Assembly: GCA_029856145.1 (NCBI GenBank)
Contig: JAHQWK010000020.1
Coordinates: forward strand, 62,001 to 126,000
Direction: 5' to 3'
DNA length: 64,000 nucleotides
DNA from: Promethearchaeia archaeon
GTDB taxonomy: Archaea; Asgardarchaeota; Lokiarchaeia; Sigyniarchaeales; SOKP01
In this document: positions 1-8,888 of the stretch, in pieces
How the letters are laid out: every line of letters starts with the position of its first letter
Numbering within the stretch: the stretch's first letter is position 1
The notes under the pieces: generated by a model
Told to the model about the DNA's origin: nothing
Databases searched by the model: none
Seen by the model: the letters and a program-made list of their open reading frames with translations, nothing else
Made by a program: the position numbers and the translations under genes

Positions 1-1742
1 ACAATTTCATTTGCTTGAAAAGGATTAATCTCTTTATTCAATACTGCCCTTATAAGTGATAATGGATAATATCCTTCAATAAATTCCATGCCTTTAGAAA
101 TACTTTTAATAGCATCTTTAAATGAACATTTTATAATTACGTTAATTGTTTTAATGATATTACTTTCAATTTTAATGGGTGTTTTTTTACAATAACAAAG
201 ATCAAATGGTTTTAAATCATGAAACAATGGATTATTGTAATCAGGAATAATTATTTGAGCCCCGTAAGCATTAACGAGACTGCCTTGAATTGGCCTATTT
301 GCTAGATCCCATTCAATAACCATTACATCTTCTGAATCTTTATGAACTTTATCATAACTATATTCTATATTTTCACTTTGTAATGATAAACCATCAATTG
401 ATCTTATTTCATAATCATTAATTTCTCCCCAGAATTGTTGCCTATAATAATATACGTCTTGAAAACTACTAAGATCATCTAAAAATAATTCTTTCATTAT
501 AAAATAATTGATCCCTATTTCAGAAGATTTAATTGTTTGATCATTTAATCCAAAAAAGCCAATACGGGAGACTATATAATGATATACAGGATTATTTAAA
601 TTTTTTTCATCATGTTTCACTATATATGTGTTTCTTTTTTTCCTAAACTCTCCCTTAGCTCTTATAATGTTATGTTTTTCTATTAATAACTTTAAAAAAG
701 AAAATTTTTTGAGGTAAACTTTTCTTTCCAATTCCTTAATTTCTATTTTGTACTTCTTATATTCATCGTAATACTCTTCCTTTGGAATGTTTATGATTCG
801 AAATTGCTTTTTCATTAACTTTAGTTTATCAATTACACAGAAATTATCGATTTCAGAATAAAAATAGTTTAATAGTTTGGTTTTTAGAGAATTTAACGAA
901 ACCTCAGATATTAAATCCTTAAATAAAGGATTAAGCTTAACTAATTCGTCAAAATTCTTCTTTACTAGATAGAGAGAAAAATAATGATCATTAAAACTTG
1001 AACTATTTACCAAAGTTTTTAATTTATCAAAATGGGATGCTATAAACGAAATGTTTTTAAAATTCAGTATTCTATTAATAGATTCAATAATTTTAAGAAG
1101 ATTGAAAAAAGAATATTCTGGTATAATATTTAGAAATTTCTTGAATCCTTTTTCTATATAGGCATTAAATGTCAGAAAATAATTTTGTAAATCATTCTCG
1201 TACCCATTTTCTAGAAACTTAAAAAATTCTATAAATAAATTATTGTTAATGGCTGTATTCAGGTAAGTTTTAATTATATTTTCTGTTTCAAATTGATTAT
1301 TAATCGCTTTATTCATATAATTTAGAGCTTCTACACAATTATTACTTTTGAAGCAACTATTAGCTAATAGTAGAAAGTTTTTACTTTTTTTCTGTGAGCC
1401 TAAATCTTCAGAGGTTAAAAGATAACTCTTAAAATTCTCTAAAATCTTTTGAGCAAGATTATTCTTAATTATTGATAATAATTTTATTAAATGAACACAG
1501 ATTTTTTTGTTTTTTTCAGAATGAATAAGAAATGATGGACAATCATGAAAAATTTCATTATTCTTTTCATCTATAATAAGATGAAATTCACGCTCATTAT
1601 CTAATATAAGACTTCTAATTAGTATTGGATCTTCTTCAATATCAATTAAATTGATTTTATTGGAAAGAAATTTAAGTGATTTTTGATATAAATTTAAACC
1701 AAATTTATCAATTACAAGACTTGATATTGAATTATCAACCAT
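1..1742 (-). CDS. SWIM zinc-finger protein, YehQ-like (3' end outside window)
   Basis: The frame is open from an ATG at 1742 to the window edge, about 580 codons, so the C-terminus is missing. Residues about 66-88 carry a SWIM-like zinc motif: HDC, then an ICVHLIKL element giving the CxH half. The usual first Cys is a His here. The rest is helical and I see no other family motif. It starts 4 bases after the VWA gene, which itself follows the MoxR gene by 4 bases, so the three form one transcription unit. AAA+ (YehL), VWA (YehP) and SWIM (YehQ) trios are known in bacteria and archaea, with no settled function. The SWIM call is by motif; the YehQ analogy rests on gene order. Confidence 0.7.
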   Translation of the reverse strand, partial: MVDNSISSLVIDKFGLNLYQKSLKFLSNKINLIDIEEDPILIRSLILDNEREFHLIIDEKNNEIFHDCPSFLIHSEKNKKICVHLIKLLSIIKNNLAQKILENFKSYLLTSEDLGSQKKSKNFLLLANSCFKSNNCVEALNYMNKAINNQFETENIIKTYLNTAINNNLFIEFFKFLENGYENDLQNYFLTFNAYIEKGFKKFLNIIPEYSFFNLLKIIESINRILNFKNISFIASHFDKLKTLVNSSSFNDHYFSLYLVKKNFDELVKLNPLFKDLISEVSLNSLKTKLLNYFYSEIDNFCVIDKLKLMKKQFRIINIPKEEYYDEYKKYKIEIKELERKVYLKKFSFLKLLIEKHNIIRAKGEFRKKRNTYIVKHDEKNLNNPVYHYIVSRIGFFGLNDQTIKSSEIGINYFIMKELFLDDLSSFQDVYYYRQQFWGEINDYEIRSIDGLSLQSENIEYSYDKVHKDSEDVMVIEWDLANRPIQGSLVNAYGAQIIIPDYNNPLFHDLKPFDLCYCKKTPIKIESNIIKTINVIIKCSFKDAIKSISKGMEFIEGYYPLSLIRAVLNKEINPFQANEI

Positions 1743-1746
1743 TTTT

Positions 1747-4236
1747 TTAAAATCTTGATTTTATTATTTCCGAAATTAATTTGGGAAATTCATTCCAATC
1801 TTTTATAGTAAGTAATTGCCCTCCTGCAACTTTTACCATTTTTTTAGCTTCTTTTAAATTGAAAGAAGCTTCAGGACATACTAATATGAAATCAACTCCT
1901 AAAGAACGCATTATTCTAAATTCTGTTATGGCTTCTTTTAGATCAAAAATTTCAGCATCAGTAAATAATACATTTAGTTTTTCACGTGAATTTGAATATT
2001 CCTTAAATTGTTTATTTGCCCACTCAACTGCACTTTGTATTCGTGTTCCCCCTCGAGTAGTAACAGAAAGAAGCTCATCTGCCAATTTCTCTAAATCAAT
2101 TTTTTCATCTAATCTTTTCAAAACATGAGTGTTTGACTCAAAAAAAGTGATACCCAGTTCATCTTTGCGCATTCCATAGCATAGCATTGTTATACAAATA
2201 CTCATATACGCAAGTTTATCTCCCGTCATACTGCCTGAAATATCAAGCTCAAAGCAAGCTGTTTTTAGTCCTTTAGCAGTTTCAAAAACAAAAAAGTCGT
2301 CGTATTTTATGTGATCTAATTTTTTACCTTTTTCTAAGATGTTATTTATAGTCTCCTCAAGATCAATATTTTCAAAATCGTCTCCTATGGAATATGGTCT
2401 TACTATATTAATTGGAATTGGCCCTGTTGTAGAACTGCCTAAATGTGCTCTTGAATAATAAATACCTAGATCAATTAACATTTTTTTTGCCAATTCTTTT
2501 ACTTTCTGTTTAGTGGTTTCCTGTAAATTATTTCGATGAATAAACCATTGTTTAAGTAGATTTTCTCCACTACCAGCTGATAAGCACGAAATCATTTTAT
2601 TTTCGCCCTCTTGACCTCCGATTTGTTGAGCACTTTTTAGAGCATCACTTAAATTAAAATTCCCTAGAGCCCCTAATGCATCTCTATTATCAGAAGCTAA
2701 TGCACTGGCTGTTAATTCTCTTATCCTTTCATAATTTAATTGATCTTGAATTTGATTCATTAAATTACTTAATCTTTGAAAATCTGCTTTATTTTTTTCT
2801 ATTAATTTTTTTAGCAACTGATAGGTAGGTTCAATTAATTCGAAAATTTCATCTTCAGGCATTTGAAGTTTCTTTCCAATCTTCTCTATAAGTTTTGACT
2901 CTAGGTTTAATCCTATTTTTCTTAAAAATTCGGTTGCATTTTTTAGTTGGTAAGGAGTTTCACAAGATTCTAAAGTTAAAGAAGTAAGATTTGGAATGTT
3001 CTGTGCCATTTTTTGGCTACAATGCATATTCGGAGAGCTATTAGCCAACTGTTGTAATTGATGAGTTAGAGTTTTAAAAGCTTCAAATTTTTTACTTTGG
3101 TTCATAGCTTCGTTAATGGCATTCTTAAGTGCTTGATTGAATAATGAATTCCATGATTTGTTTGCAAAAGCAGTTTTCGTTAAAGTTTCAAGTGAAAGAC
3201 TCATTTGGGAGTTTTCAATTTGTTGATCAAATTTATCTAATAGTGAGGTTCTTAGATTAGTGCCAAAAAATTGGTCAAGCGAATTTGCCAAATTGAAGTT
3301 ATGTTCAAATGAAGATTGTTTCATACTATTATTTAAAACTTTATCTGGATTAAAATTGGGAGTTTCTCCTAACTGTTTTGCTGATTGAAATAATTGATCT
3401 AAATTATGAATCTTATTTTGAAGTTCCTTTTTCAGATTCTCTAATTGATCTTTAGGAATAGCGTTAGTATCTTTTAAAAATTTCATAGATTGAAGAAAAT
3501 CTTCTAAACTTCCTAATTTTAATAATTTATTTAAATCATCTTCAATATTTTGATTATTAAGAGCTTTGCTTGTAATTTTTTCCCATTCTCTTAAAGATTG
3601 TTCTTGAATTAAATCATTTAACCCTAAGTTAGTACCTGCTTTAAGATCCTTGGGATCTAAAGAATTAATCTTTTGAAGCATTCTGTTTTTTGCTTCTTCA
3701 AGTAATTTCTCGAATGACGTTACTTCTTCTTTATATAATTCAGAATCGTCATTAAAGAAATTAAGTGCTGATTTATAAGGTTCTTCATGCCTCTTTTGAT
3801 TTAATTCTTCTATGAATTGTTCCAATTGCTGAATCATATCTGTATCAAATGATTTTGATAATTCAATCTCATCTATTAGATCTTGGAATTGGTCTAATTC
3901 TGATTTGATTTCCGAATTTGTTAATTCGTTTTCAAAATTATCAACTTCATTCTCAATGAAAAATGATTCCATTAAATTTTTCTTATAATTTGGGAAGAGA
4001 ATCTCAAAAGAAATATCTTTTGCTAAATTTTGGTTATCTGGAAAGGAGGTAACAGTACTAATTTCAATGAAATCATTTGGAGTAATTGATCCCTTACGAT
4101 AGTATCGTGATACAATTAATTTTGGTATTGATAATACTTGTCTTGGAGATGGCATTTGGGTTATATCCGGATGATTTCTCATCCTTCTTATGAACTCCAC
4201 AGCAAATTCACATGGGTTTTCAGGAAATACTCCCAA
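1747..4236 (-). CDS. VWA-domain protein, MoxR partner (YehP-like)
   Basis: An 829-residue protein. Residues 1-560 are mostly helical and charged, with many Gln/Asn-rich coiled-coil segments. The C-terminal ~190 residues are a von Willebrand A domain with an intact MIDAS: DISGS near residue 664, a TRGGT element and an FTDAE segment supply the metal-binding D-S-S, T and D. In MoxR-VWA pairs the VWA protein is thought to link an AAA+ remodelling motor to its client through the Mg-bound MIDAS. The gene lies 4 bases downstream of the ATPase and 4 bases upstream of the SWIM gene, which implies a complex. The client is unknown. Confidence 0.85.
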   Translation of the reverse strand: MGVFPENPCEFAVEFIRRMRNHPDITQMPSPRQVLSIPKLIVSRYYRKGSITPNDFIEISTVTSFPDNQNLAKDISFEILFPNYKKNLMESFFIENEVDNFENELTNSEIKSELDQFQDLIDEIELSKSFDTDMIQQLEQFIEELNQKRHEEPYKSALNFFNDDSELYKEEVTSFEKLLEEAKNRMLQKINSLDPKDLKAGTNLGLNDLIQEQSLREWEKITSKALNNQNIEDDLNKLLKLGSLEDFLQSMKFLKDTNAIPKDQLENLKKELQNKIHNLDQLFQSAKQLGETPNFNPDKVLNNSMKQSSFEHNFNLANSLDQFFGTNLRTSLLDKFDQQIENSQMSLSLETLTKTAFANKSWNSLFNQALKNAINEAMNQSKKFEAFKTLTHQLQQLANSSPNMHCSQKMAQNIPNLTSLTLESCETPYQLKNATEFLRKIGLNLESKLIEKIGKKLQMPEDEIFELIEPTYQLLKKLIEKNKADFQRLSNLMNQIQDQLNYERIRELTASALASDNRDALGALGNFNLSDALKSAQQIGGQEGENKMISCLSAGSGENLLKQWFIHRNNLQETTKQKVKELAKKMLIDLGIYYSRAHLGSSTTGPIPINIVRPYSIGDDFENIDLEETINNILEKGKKLDHIKYDDFFVFETAKGLKTACFELDISGSMTGDKLAYMSICITMLCYGMRKDELGITFFESNTHVLKRLDEKIDLEKLADELLSVTTRGGTRIQSAVEWANKQFKEYSNSREKLNVLFTDAEIFDLKEAITEFRIMRSLGVDFILVCPEASFNLKEAKKMVKVAGGQLLTIKDWNEFPKLISEIIKSRF

Positions 4237-4240
4237 TAAT

Positions 4241-5182
4241 TTATCCTCCTAGGGTTTTATGAATGATATTCTCTATTATATTTTCGACTTTTACTCCAGG
4301 TTTAGGTTTTAAACTTCCAAGTAGAACGTGCCGAGCAATTTCAGAAAGATAAATATACTCAGATTCTTTTTCTTTGACTTTTTTTTCTTTCTCTATAATT
4401 CTTTTTCTTGCTAATAATTTAGCAATAGCAATTCCTGCTCTTATAGAAGCAGGAATTTCAATATCGATTTTATTTTGTCTAGTTTCTTTAATAATTGAAT
4501 AAATTAATTCTAATTCAGATTCTTCAATAATAAAATGTTCAGGCAAATTAATTCTTATAATATCTAATTCTGTTGACTTATCAGGATAAGTTAATTTGAT
4601 CCAAACTTTTATTCTATCTTTTAAAGCTTCAGATAAGCGATGAGTTCCTGATAGTTCTTCAGGGTTCATTGCACATATAAAGAAAAAATCATTATCAGCC
4701 TTTATTCGCCCTAGATGAGCGATTCCTATAGATGCTTCTTCTAGAGGTTCTAATAAAGTATTTTGAGAATATTCTGTAGCCCTATTAATTTCATTAGCTA
4801 AGAAAGTACCCCCTTCTAACATAGCATTTAATAATGGTCCAGGATTAAAAGCTTCAAGTACAAATCCTTTCTTTAAAGTTATAGCGGGATCAAATGAACC
4901 AACAAAATGAGAAGGTTTAATGCTCTCATCCATTGTTAACCATTGAAAACTCTTGTTTTTGTTCTCCTTCGCTCTTAAACTAGCAAAATATCGACACAAT
5001 ATAGTTTTTCCAACACCGGGAGGCCCTACTAAAGCAGGAAATAATCCTGTAGATTCTGCATCTCTTAATAATTCTAGAGCTTTACCATATTGACCTGAAA
5101 GAACTATATCAATTTGTTCTTCAGTAATATCCTTAATTAGATGTTGGTTAAATAATTCTTCAAATCTTTGTTTATTTATCAT
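4241..5182 (-). CDS. MoxR-family AAA+ ATPase (YehL-like)
   Basis: A 313-residue AAA+ ATPase. Walker A is GPPGVGKT near residues 53-60, the Walker B region contains FLANEINRA, and sensor 1 is ICAMNPEEL. This Walker B/sensor layout is typical of the MoxR/RavA branch, which act as chaperone-like motors beside VWA proteins. It is the first gene of the AAA+-VWA-SWIM unit and is transcribed away from the methyltransferase at 5345, with a 162-bp AT-rich divergent promoter region between them. Start is the ATG at 5182. The family call is firm; the biological role of the trio is not. Confidence 0.9.
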   Translation of the reverse strand: MINKQRFEELFNQHLIKDITEEQIDIVLSGQYGKALELLRDAESTGLFPALVGPPGVGKTILCRYFASLRAKENKNKSFQWLTMDESIKPSHFVGSFDPAITLKKGFVLEAFNPGPLLNAMLEGGTFLANEINRATEYSQNTLLEPLEEASIGIAHLGRIKADNDFFFICAMNPEELSGTHRLSEALKDRIKVWIKLTYPDKSTELDIIRINLPEHFIIEESELELIYSIIKETRQNKIDIEIPASIRAGIAIAKLLARKRIIEKEKKVKEKESEYIYLSEIARHVLLGSLKPKPGVKVENIIENIIHKTLGG

Positions 5183-5344
5183 GTTTAAATCTCTGTGGCA
5201 TTTTTACATAAATTAACGATTTTCTTACATGAATATTAAGTGTTTGTTAATATAAAACTTTAAAGTTAATAATTAAAAGATATTATATTTTCTTAACCCG
5301 CTTGATTGAATTTTACATAATTTCTAAGATAAAATTACCTTAAT

Positions 5345-6181
5345 ATGATAAAGCCTTATTTTGATGAGAAAAATTTCATTTTGTATCATGGAGACGCTTT
5401 AGATATTCTTAATCAATTTGAAGAGAGAAAATTTGATTTAATATTTGCTGATCCACCTTATTTCTTATCAAATAATGGAATTACGTGCAAATCAGGCAAG
5501 ATGGTTTCGGTTAATAAAGGGGAATGGGATAGATCAAAAGGTTTCGATGAGGATATTAAATTTATTGATTCTTGGTTAAAAGCTTGTAAAAGAATTTTAA
5601 AAAAAAATGGTAGTTTATGGGTTTCTGGAACTTTTCATATTATCTATAAAGTAGGTTATCTATTAGAAAAAAATGGTTATGATATTATTAATGATATCGT
5701 AATGTATAAACCAAATGCTCCACCTAACTTATCATGTAAATATTTTACACATAGCCATGAAATAGTATTATGGGCTCGCAAATCTAAAAACTCACATCAT
5801 ACATTTAATTATGAGAAATTGAAGACTTGGAATAACCCCAAAGATAAATTGAAGAATAAGGATAAGCAAATGAGAAGTGTTTGGTCAATTCCTTTAATGC
5901 CTAAAGATGAGAAAGAATATGGTAAACATCCAACCCAAAAACCATTGGAGTTGTTAAACAGAATAATATCATCCTCCTCGAATGAAGGTGATTGGGTATT
6001 AGATCCTTTTGCAGGAGCCGGTACTACAGGAATTGTATGTAGTATTTTAAATCGAAAATTTATTGGAATCGACTCGAATGAAGAATATTTGGATATAGCA
6101 ATTAAAAGATTTAGAGACAAAAAAAAAGAGGATCTATTATTTTCTCCTAAAACTAAAAATCATTTGATGAAATTTATTTAA
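5345..6181 (+). CDS. Solitary beta-class DNA N6-adenine/N4-cytosine methyltransferase
   Basis: A 278-residue SAM-dependent DNA methyltransferase. Catalytic motif IV is DPPY at residues 36-39 and precedes the SAM-binding motif DPFAGAGTTG at 220-229; that order defines the beta class. KHPTQKP near 194-200 is the usual motif before the SAM pocket. The stretch after DPPY (LSNNGITCKSGK, then VNKGEWDRSKGF) resembles DpnA (M2.DpnII)-type adenine methyltransferases. No restriction endonuclease is seen beside it, so it is either an orphan epigenetic enzyme or a relic of a restriction system. It diverges from the MoxR operon. The target sequence cannot be read from the protein. Confidence 0.88.
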   Translation: MIKPYFDEKNFILYHGDALDILNQFEERKFDLIFADPPYFLSNNGITCKSGKMVSVNKGEWDRSKGFDEDIKFIDSWLKACKRILKKNGSLWVSGTFHIIYKVGYLLEKNGYDIINDIVMYKPNAPPNLSCKYFTHSHEIVLWARKSKNSHHTFNYEKLKTWNNPKDKLKNKDKQMRSVWSIPLMPKDEKEYGKHPTQKPLELLNRIISSSSNEGDWVLDPFAGAGTTGIVCSILNRKFIGIDSNEEYLDIAIKRFRDKKKEDLLFSPKTKNHLMKFI

Positions 6182-6249
6182 ATCTACTAAATTCCAGAAT
6201 TTCTATGAAAAAATATAATAAAAACGTTTATTAAATAAAGCAATTTTAA

Positions 6250-6266
6250 ATTTAGTAAAACTAAAT
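6250..6266. promoter_or_regulatory. Perfect 7-3-7 dyad before the glycyl radical enzyme gene
   Basis: ATTTAGT and ACTAAAT flank an AAA spacer, ending 24 bases before the ATG at 6291. The position overlaps where a TATA box or start site would lie, so it could be an operator. Short AT-rich palindromes arise often in DNA of this composition. Confidence 0.3.
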
Positions 6267-6290
6267 AGTTGACTATAATTAGGGATATAA

Positions 6291-8669
6291 ATGCAATTAG
6301 AACAGATTCATCTTTTAAATTATAAAGAACGTACACTAAGAATGAAAAATAAGTTAATTAAAACACCTCAGGAAATTTGTGTAGAAAGAGCTAGATTAAT
6401 TACAGAATTCTACAAAAATACTAAAGGAGAGAACCCAATTATTAGGTTTGCGAAAGCTATGGATTATTATTTAACAAACATGACAATTAAAATATGGAAA
6501 GATGAATATATAGTCGGTAATAGATGTACGAAATATGTAGGCACACCTATGTATCCTGAAGCTCGGATAGATACAATAGAACAAGATATTGACAATTATG
6601 ATACTCGTCCCGTGCAAAAACTTTTCTTAACAAATGAAGAAAGACGAGTTATAAAAGAAGAAATAATTCCTTATTGGAAAGAAGAAGAAATTACTGTGCA
6701 AGAGCGATTCCAATCTTATTTAGACTCAGATTTAAGAGATATAATGGAAAAACTAGTTTTTACTGTAGATGTGGAACTTTCTAGTGGAATTGGTCATTTT
6801 TTTCCTGGACATGAAAATGTATTAAAAAATGGAATCAATGGTTTAATTAAAAAAACAAGTGAGAGTTTAGAGAAAATCTCCACTGACAAAGATAAAAAGA
6901 CTTTCTTAGAATCAGTACTCATTTTACTATATGCTGTTAAAAAATTCATACAGAGATTTTCAAATTTAGCGAGAAAAATGGCGGAGAATGAACAAAATCC
7001 TGAACATCGGAAAGAGCTTAATAATATCTCCGAAATTTGTGAAAATATTTCTGGTAATCGTCCAAAAAGCTTTGAAGAGGCGCTACAATTAATTTATTTT
7101 ACTCATCTAATAAGTGGTCTAGAAGATGGTGGTTTTGCCATTTCAGTAGGTCGATTAGATCAGTATTTATATCCATATTATTTAGAAGATATTAAAAAGA
7201 GAAATATAACAAAAGAAAAAGTGCAGTTTCTTATTGAGTGTTTTTTCATCAAATTATCTACATTATGGAATTATGCTATTTCAAAAGGAGTAGTAGCTGT
7301 GGAAGGGCCTCCTATTGCTGAAAATATGGTAATTGGTGGATTAGATCGTGAAGGGAAAGACGCCTTAAATGATTTATCTTTAGTTATTTTAGATGCATAT
7401 ACTCATATTAAAACTGTTCAACCAACTTTTTGTGTTAGGATACATAAAGATACTTCAGATGATTTTCTTATAAAAGTTGGAGAATCCATAAAAGCTGGTA
7501 CTAGTATTGCTCTATTCAATGATAATGTAATGATCCCTGGACTTATTAATCGAGGATTTACTCATGAAGATGCTCGAGAATATGCGCCAATAGGATGTGT
7601 TGAGCCTCAACATCCCCATAAATCATATGGTTCGACAAATGCAAATCAATTTAACGTAGTGAAATGCTTAGAATTAACATTAAATAATGGAGTTGATATG
7701 CTAACTAGGAAAGAATATGGACTTAAAATTGGTAAAGAGATTACTTCTTATGAAGATCTATTGGATGCTTTTAAGAATCAAGTCAAATTTTTCATTGATT
7801 ATATGGTGAAAACAATGTATTTACTCGATAAAGCAATTGCTGAACTTACTCCTCAACCATTTTTATCTGCAACTATAGATGATTGTATTGGGCGTGGTCT
7901 TGATATAACCAAAGGTGGAGCAATTTATGATTTCACAGGACCACAACTTATAGGTTTAGCAACGGTTGCGGATAGTCTTGCTGTAATTAAAAAAGTTGTT
8001 TTTGAAGAAAAACTCTTAACTTTTAAAGATTTAGTTCAAATGCTTGCTAAGGATTTCAGAGGTGTATATCAAGAAAGAAAAGGAACAGAATGGCGGGAGA
8101 TTTTTATAAATAAAGTACCAAAATTTGGAAATGATGATGATTACGTTGATCAGATAGCTGTAGATATTTCAAAATTTTATTGTGAAGAAATTTCAAAACA
8201 TTCAAATTATCGAGGAGGGAAGTTTAATCCTGGATTTTATTCTACTACATTCCATTTGGCATTTGGCATTTTTACAGGAGCTTCTGCTGATGGCAGACAA
8301 AAAACAGATCCTCTTTCAAATGGTCTTGGTCCTACAAGTGGTATGGATAAAAACGGTCCCACAGCAATTCTTAATTCTATTAAAAAACTCAATAATAAGT
8401 TAATGACAAATGGTAATTCACTAATATTATCTTTTCACCCAAAAACATTGAAATTAGAAATTTTAGTACCCCTTATTAGAACTTTTTTTGAACCTGAAGG
8501 CGGTTATCAAGTACAATTTAACATTGTAGGAAAAAAAACTCTATGTGATGCTCAAATAAATCCTAATAATTATAGAGGGTTAGTTGTCAGAGTTGCAGGA
8601 TATTCAGTCTATTTTACAGAGTTGTCGAAAAGTGCCCAAGATGAAATTATTGCTCGAACTGAATATTAA
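6291..8669 (+). CDS. Glycyl radical enzyme, dehydratase/C-N lyase type
   Basis: A 792-residue enzyme of the pyruvate formate-lyase superfamily. The radical glycine is G770 in RVAGYSVYF, and the thiyl cysteine is C436 in the GCVEPQ loop. The C-x-E pair (C436, E438) is shared with glycerol/diol dehydratases and choline TMA-lyase rather than pyruvate formate-lyase. The N-terminal ERARLITEFYK block is typical of this branch. Activity requires a radical SAM activase, which is not in the window. The reaction is oxygen-sensitive, so the host is presumably anaerobic. The substrate cannot be assigned. Start is the ATG at 6291; a second Met at codon 18 is possible. Confidence 0.88.
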   Translation: MQLEQIHLLNYKERTLRMKNKLIKTPQEICVERARLITEFYKNTKGENPIIRFAKAMDYYLTNMTIKIWKDEYIVGNRCTKYVGTPMYPEARIDTIEQDIDNYDTRPVQKLFLTNEERRVIKEEIIPYWKEEEITVQERFQSYLDSDLRDIMEKLVFTVDVELSSGIGHFFPGHENVLKNGINGLIKKTSESLEKISTDKDKKTFLESVLILLYAVKKFIQRFSNLARKMAENEQNPEHRKELNNISEICENISGNRPKSFEEALQLIYFTHLISGLEDGGFAISVGRLDQYLYPYYLEDIKKRNITKEKVQFLIECFFIKLSTLWNYAISKGVVAVEGPPIAENMVIGGLDREGKDALNDLSLVILDAYTHIKTVQPTFCVRIHKDTSDDFLIKVGESIKAGTSIALFNDNVMIPGLINRGFTHEDAREYAPIGCVEPQHPHKSYGSTNANQFNVVKCLELTLNNGVDMLTRKEYGLKIGKEITSYEDLLDAFKNQVKFFIDYMVKTMYLLDKAIAELTPQPFLSATIDDCIGRGLDITKGGAIYDFTGPQLIGLATVADSLAVIKKVVFEEKLLTFKDLVQMLAKDFRGVYQERKGTEWREIFINKVPKFGNDDDYVDQIAVDISKFYCEEISKHSNYRGGKFNPGFYSTTFHLAFGIFTGASADGRQKTDPLSNGLGPTSGMDKNGPTAILNSIKKLNNKLMTNGNSLILSFHPKTLKLEILVPLIRTFFEPEGGYQVQFNIVGKKTLCDAQINPNNYRGLVVRVAGYSVYFTELSKSAQDEIIARTEY

Positions 8670-8754
8670 TCTTATTTTTTTAAAAATCTAAGAAAAACAA
8701 TAAAAATTTTAGTTATTCTAATTTTAACAATATAAATATATAAAAAATATAGTT

Positions 8755-8856
8755 GGGCCTGTAGATCAGTGGAAGATCGCTTGATTTCATTAAGCAAGAC
8801 GCTTAATTTCAAGATTCGCATTCAAGAGGTCACGGGTTCAATTCCCGTCAGGTCCA
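8755..8856 (+). tRNA. tRNA-Ala with a ~30-nt intron; anticodon probably CGC
   Basis: The acceptor GGGCCTG (8755-8761) pairs with CAGGTCC (8849-8855) and contains the G3-U70 wobble pair that identifies tRNA-Ala; the discriminator is A. D-arm is 8764-8778. The T-stem is ACGGG/CCCGT with loop TTCAATT. Anticodon-stem strands are CTTGA (8780-8784) and TCAAG (8822-8826), with 37 nt between, so an intron of 30 nt must be removed. Excising about 8786-8815 leaves loop TTCGCAT, anticodon CGC. A second TCAAG at 8809-8813 inside the intron can pair with CTTGA, giving a bulge-helix-bulge-like precursor. Shifting the cut by 2 nt would give TGC instead. The splice point is on the 5' side of the loop, not the usual 37/38 site. 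Confidence 0.9.
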
Positions 8857-8888
8857 TTCTATTTATACACATCTAAAGAGGATTTTAT

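Noticed and set aside
6250..6266. Transcription terminator after the methyltransferase gene
   Set aside because: It has no T-tract and lies closer to the following promoter than to the upstream stop, so an operator is the better guess.
8785..8821. Opal-suppressor or selenocysteine tRNA (anticodon TCA at the start of the loop)
   Set aside because: Without splicing the loop would be 37 nt. G3-U70 and the spliced loop TTCGCAT identify Ala.
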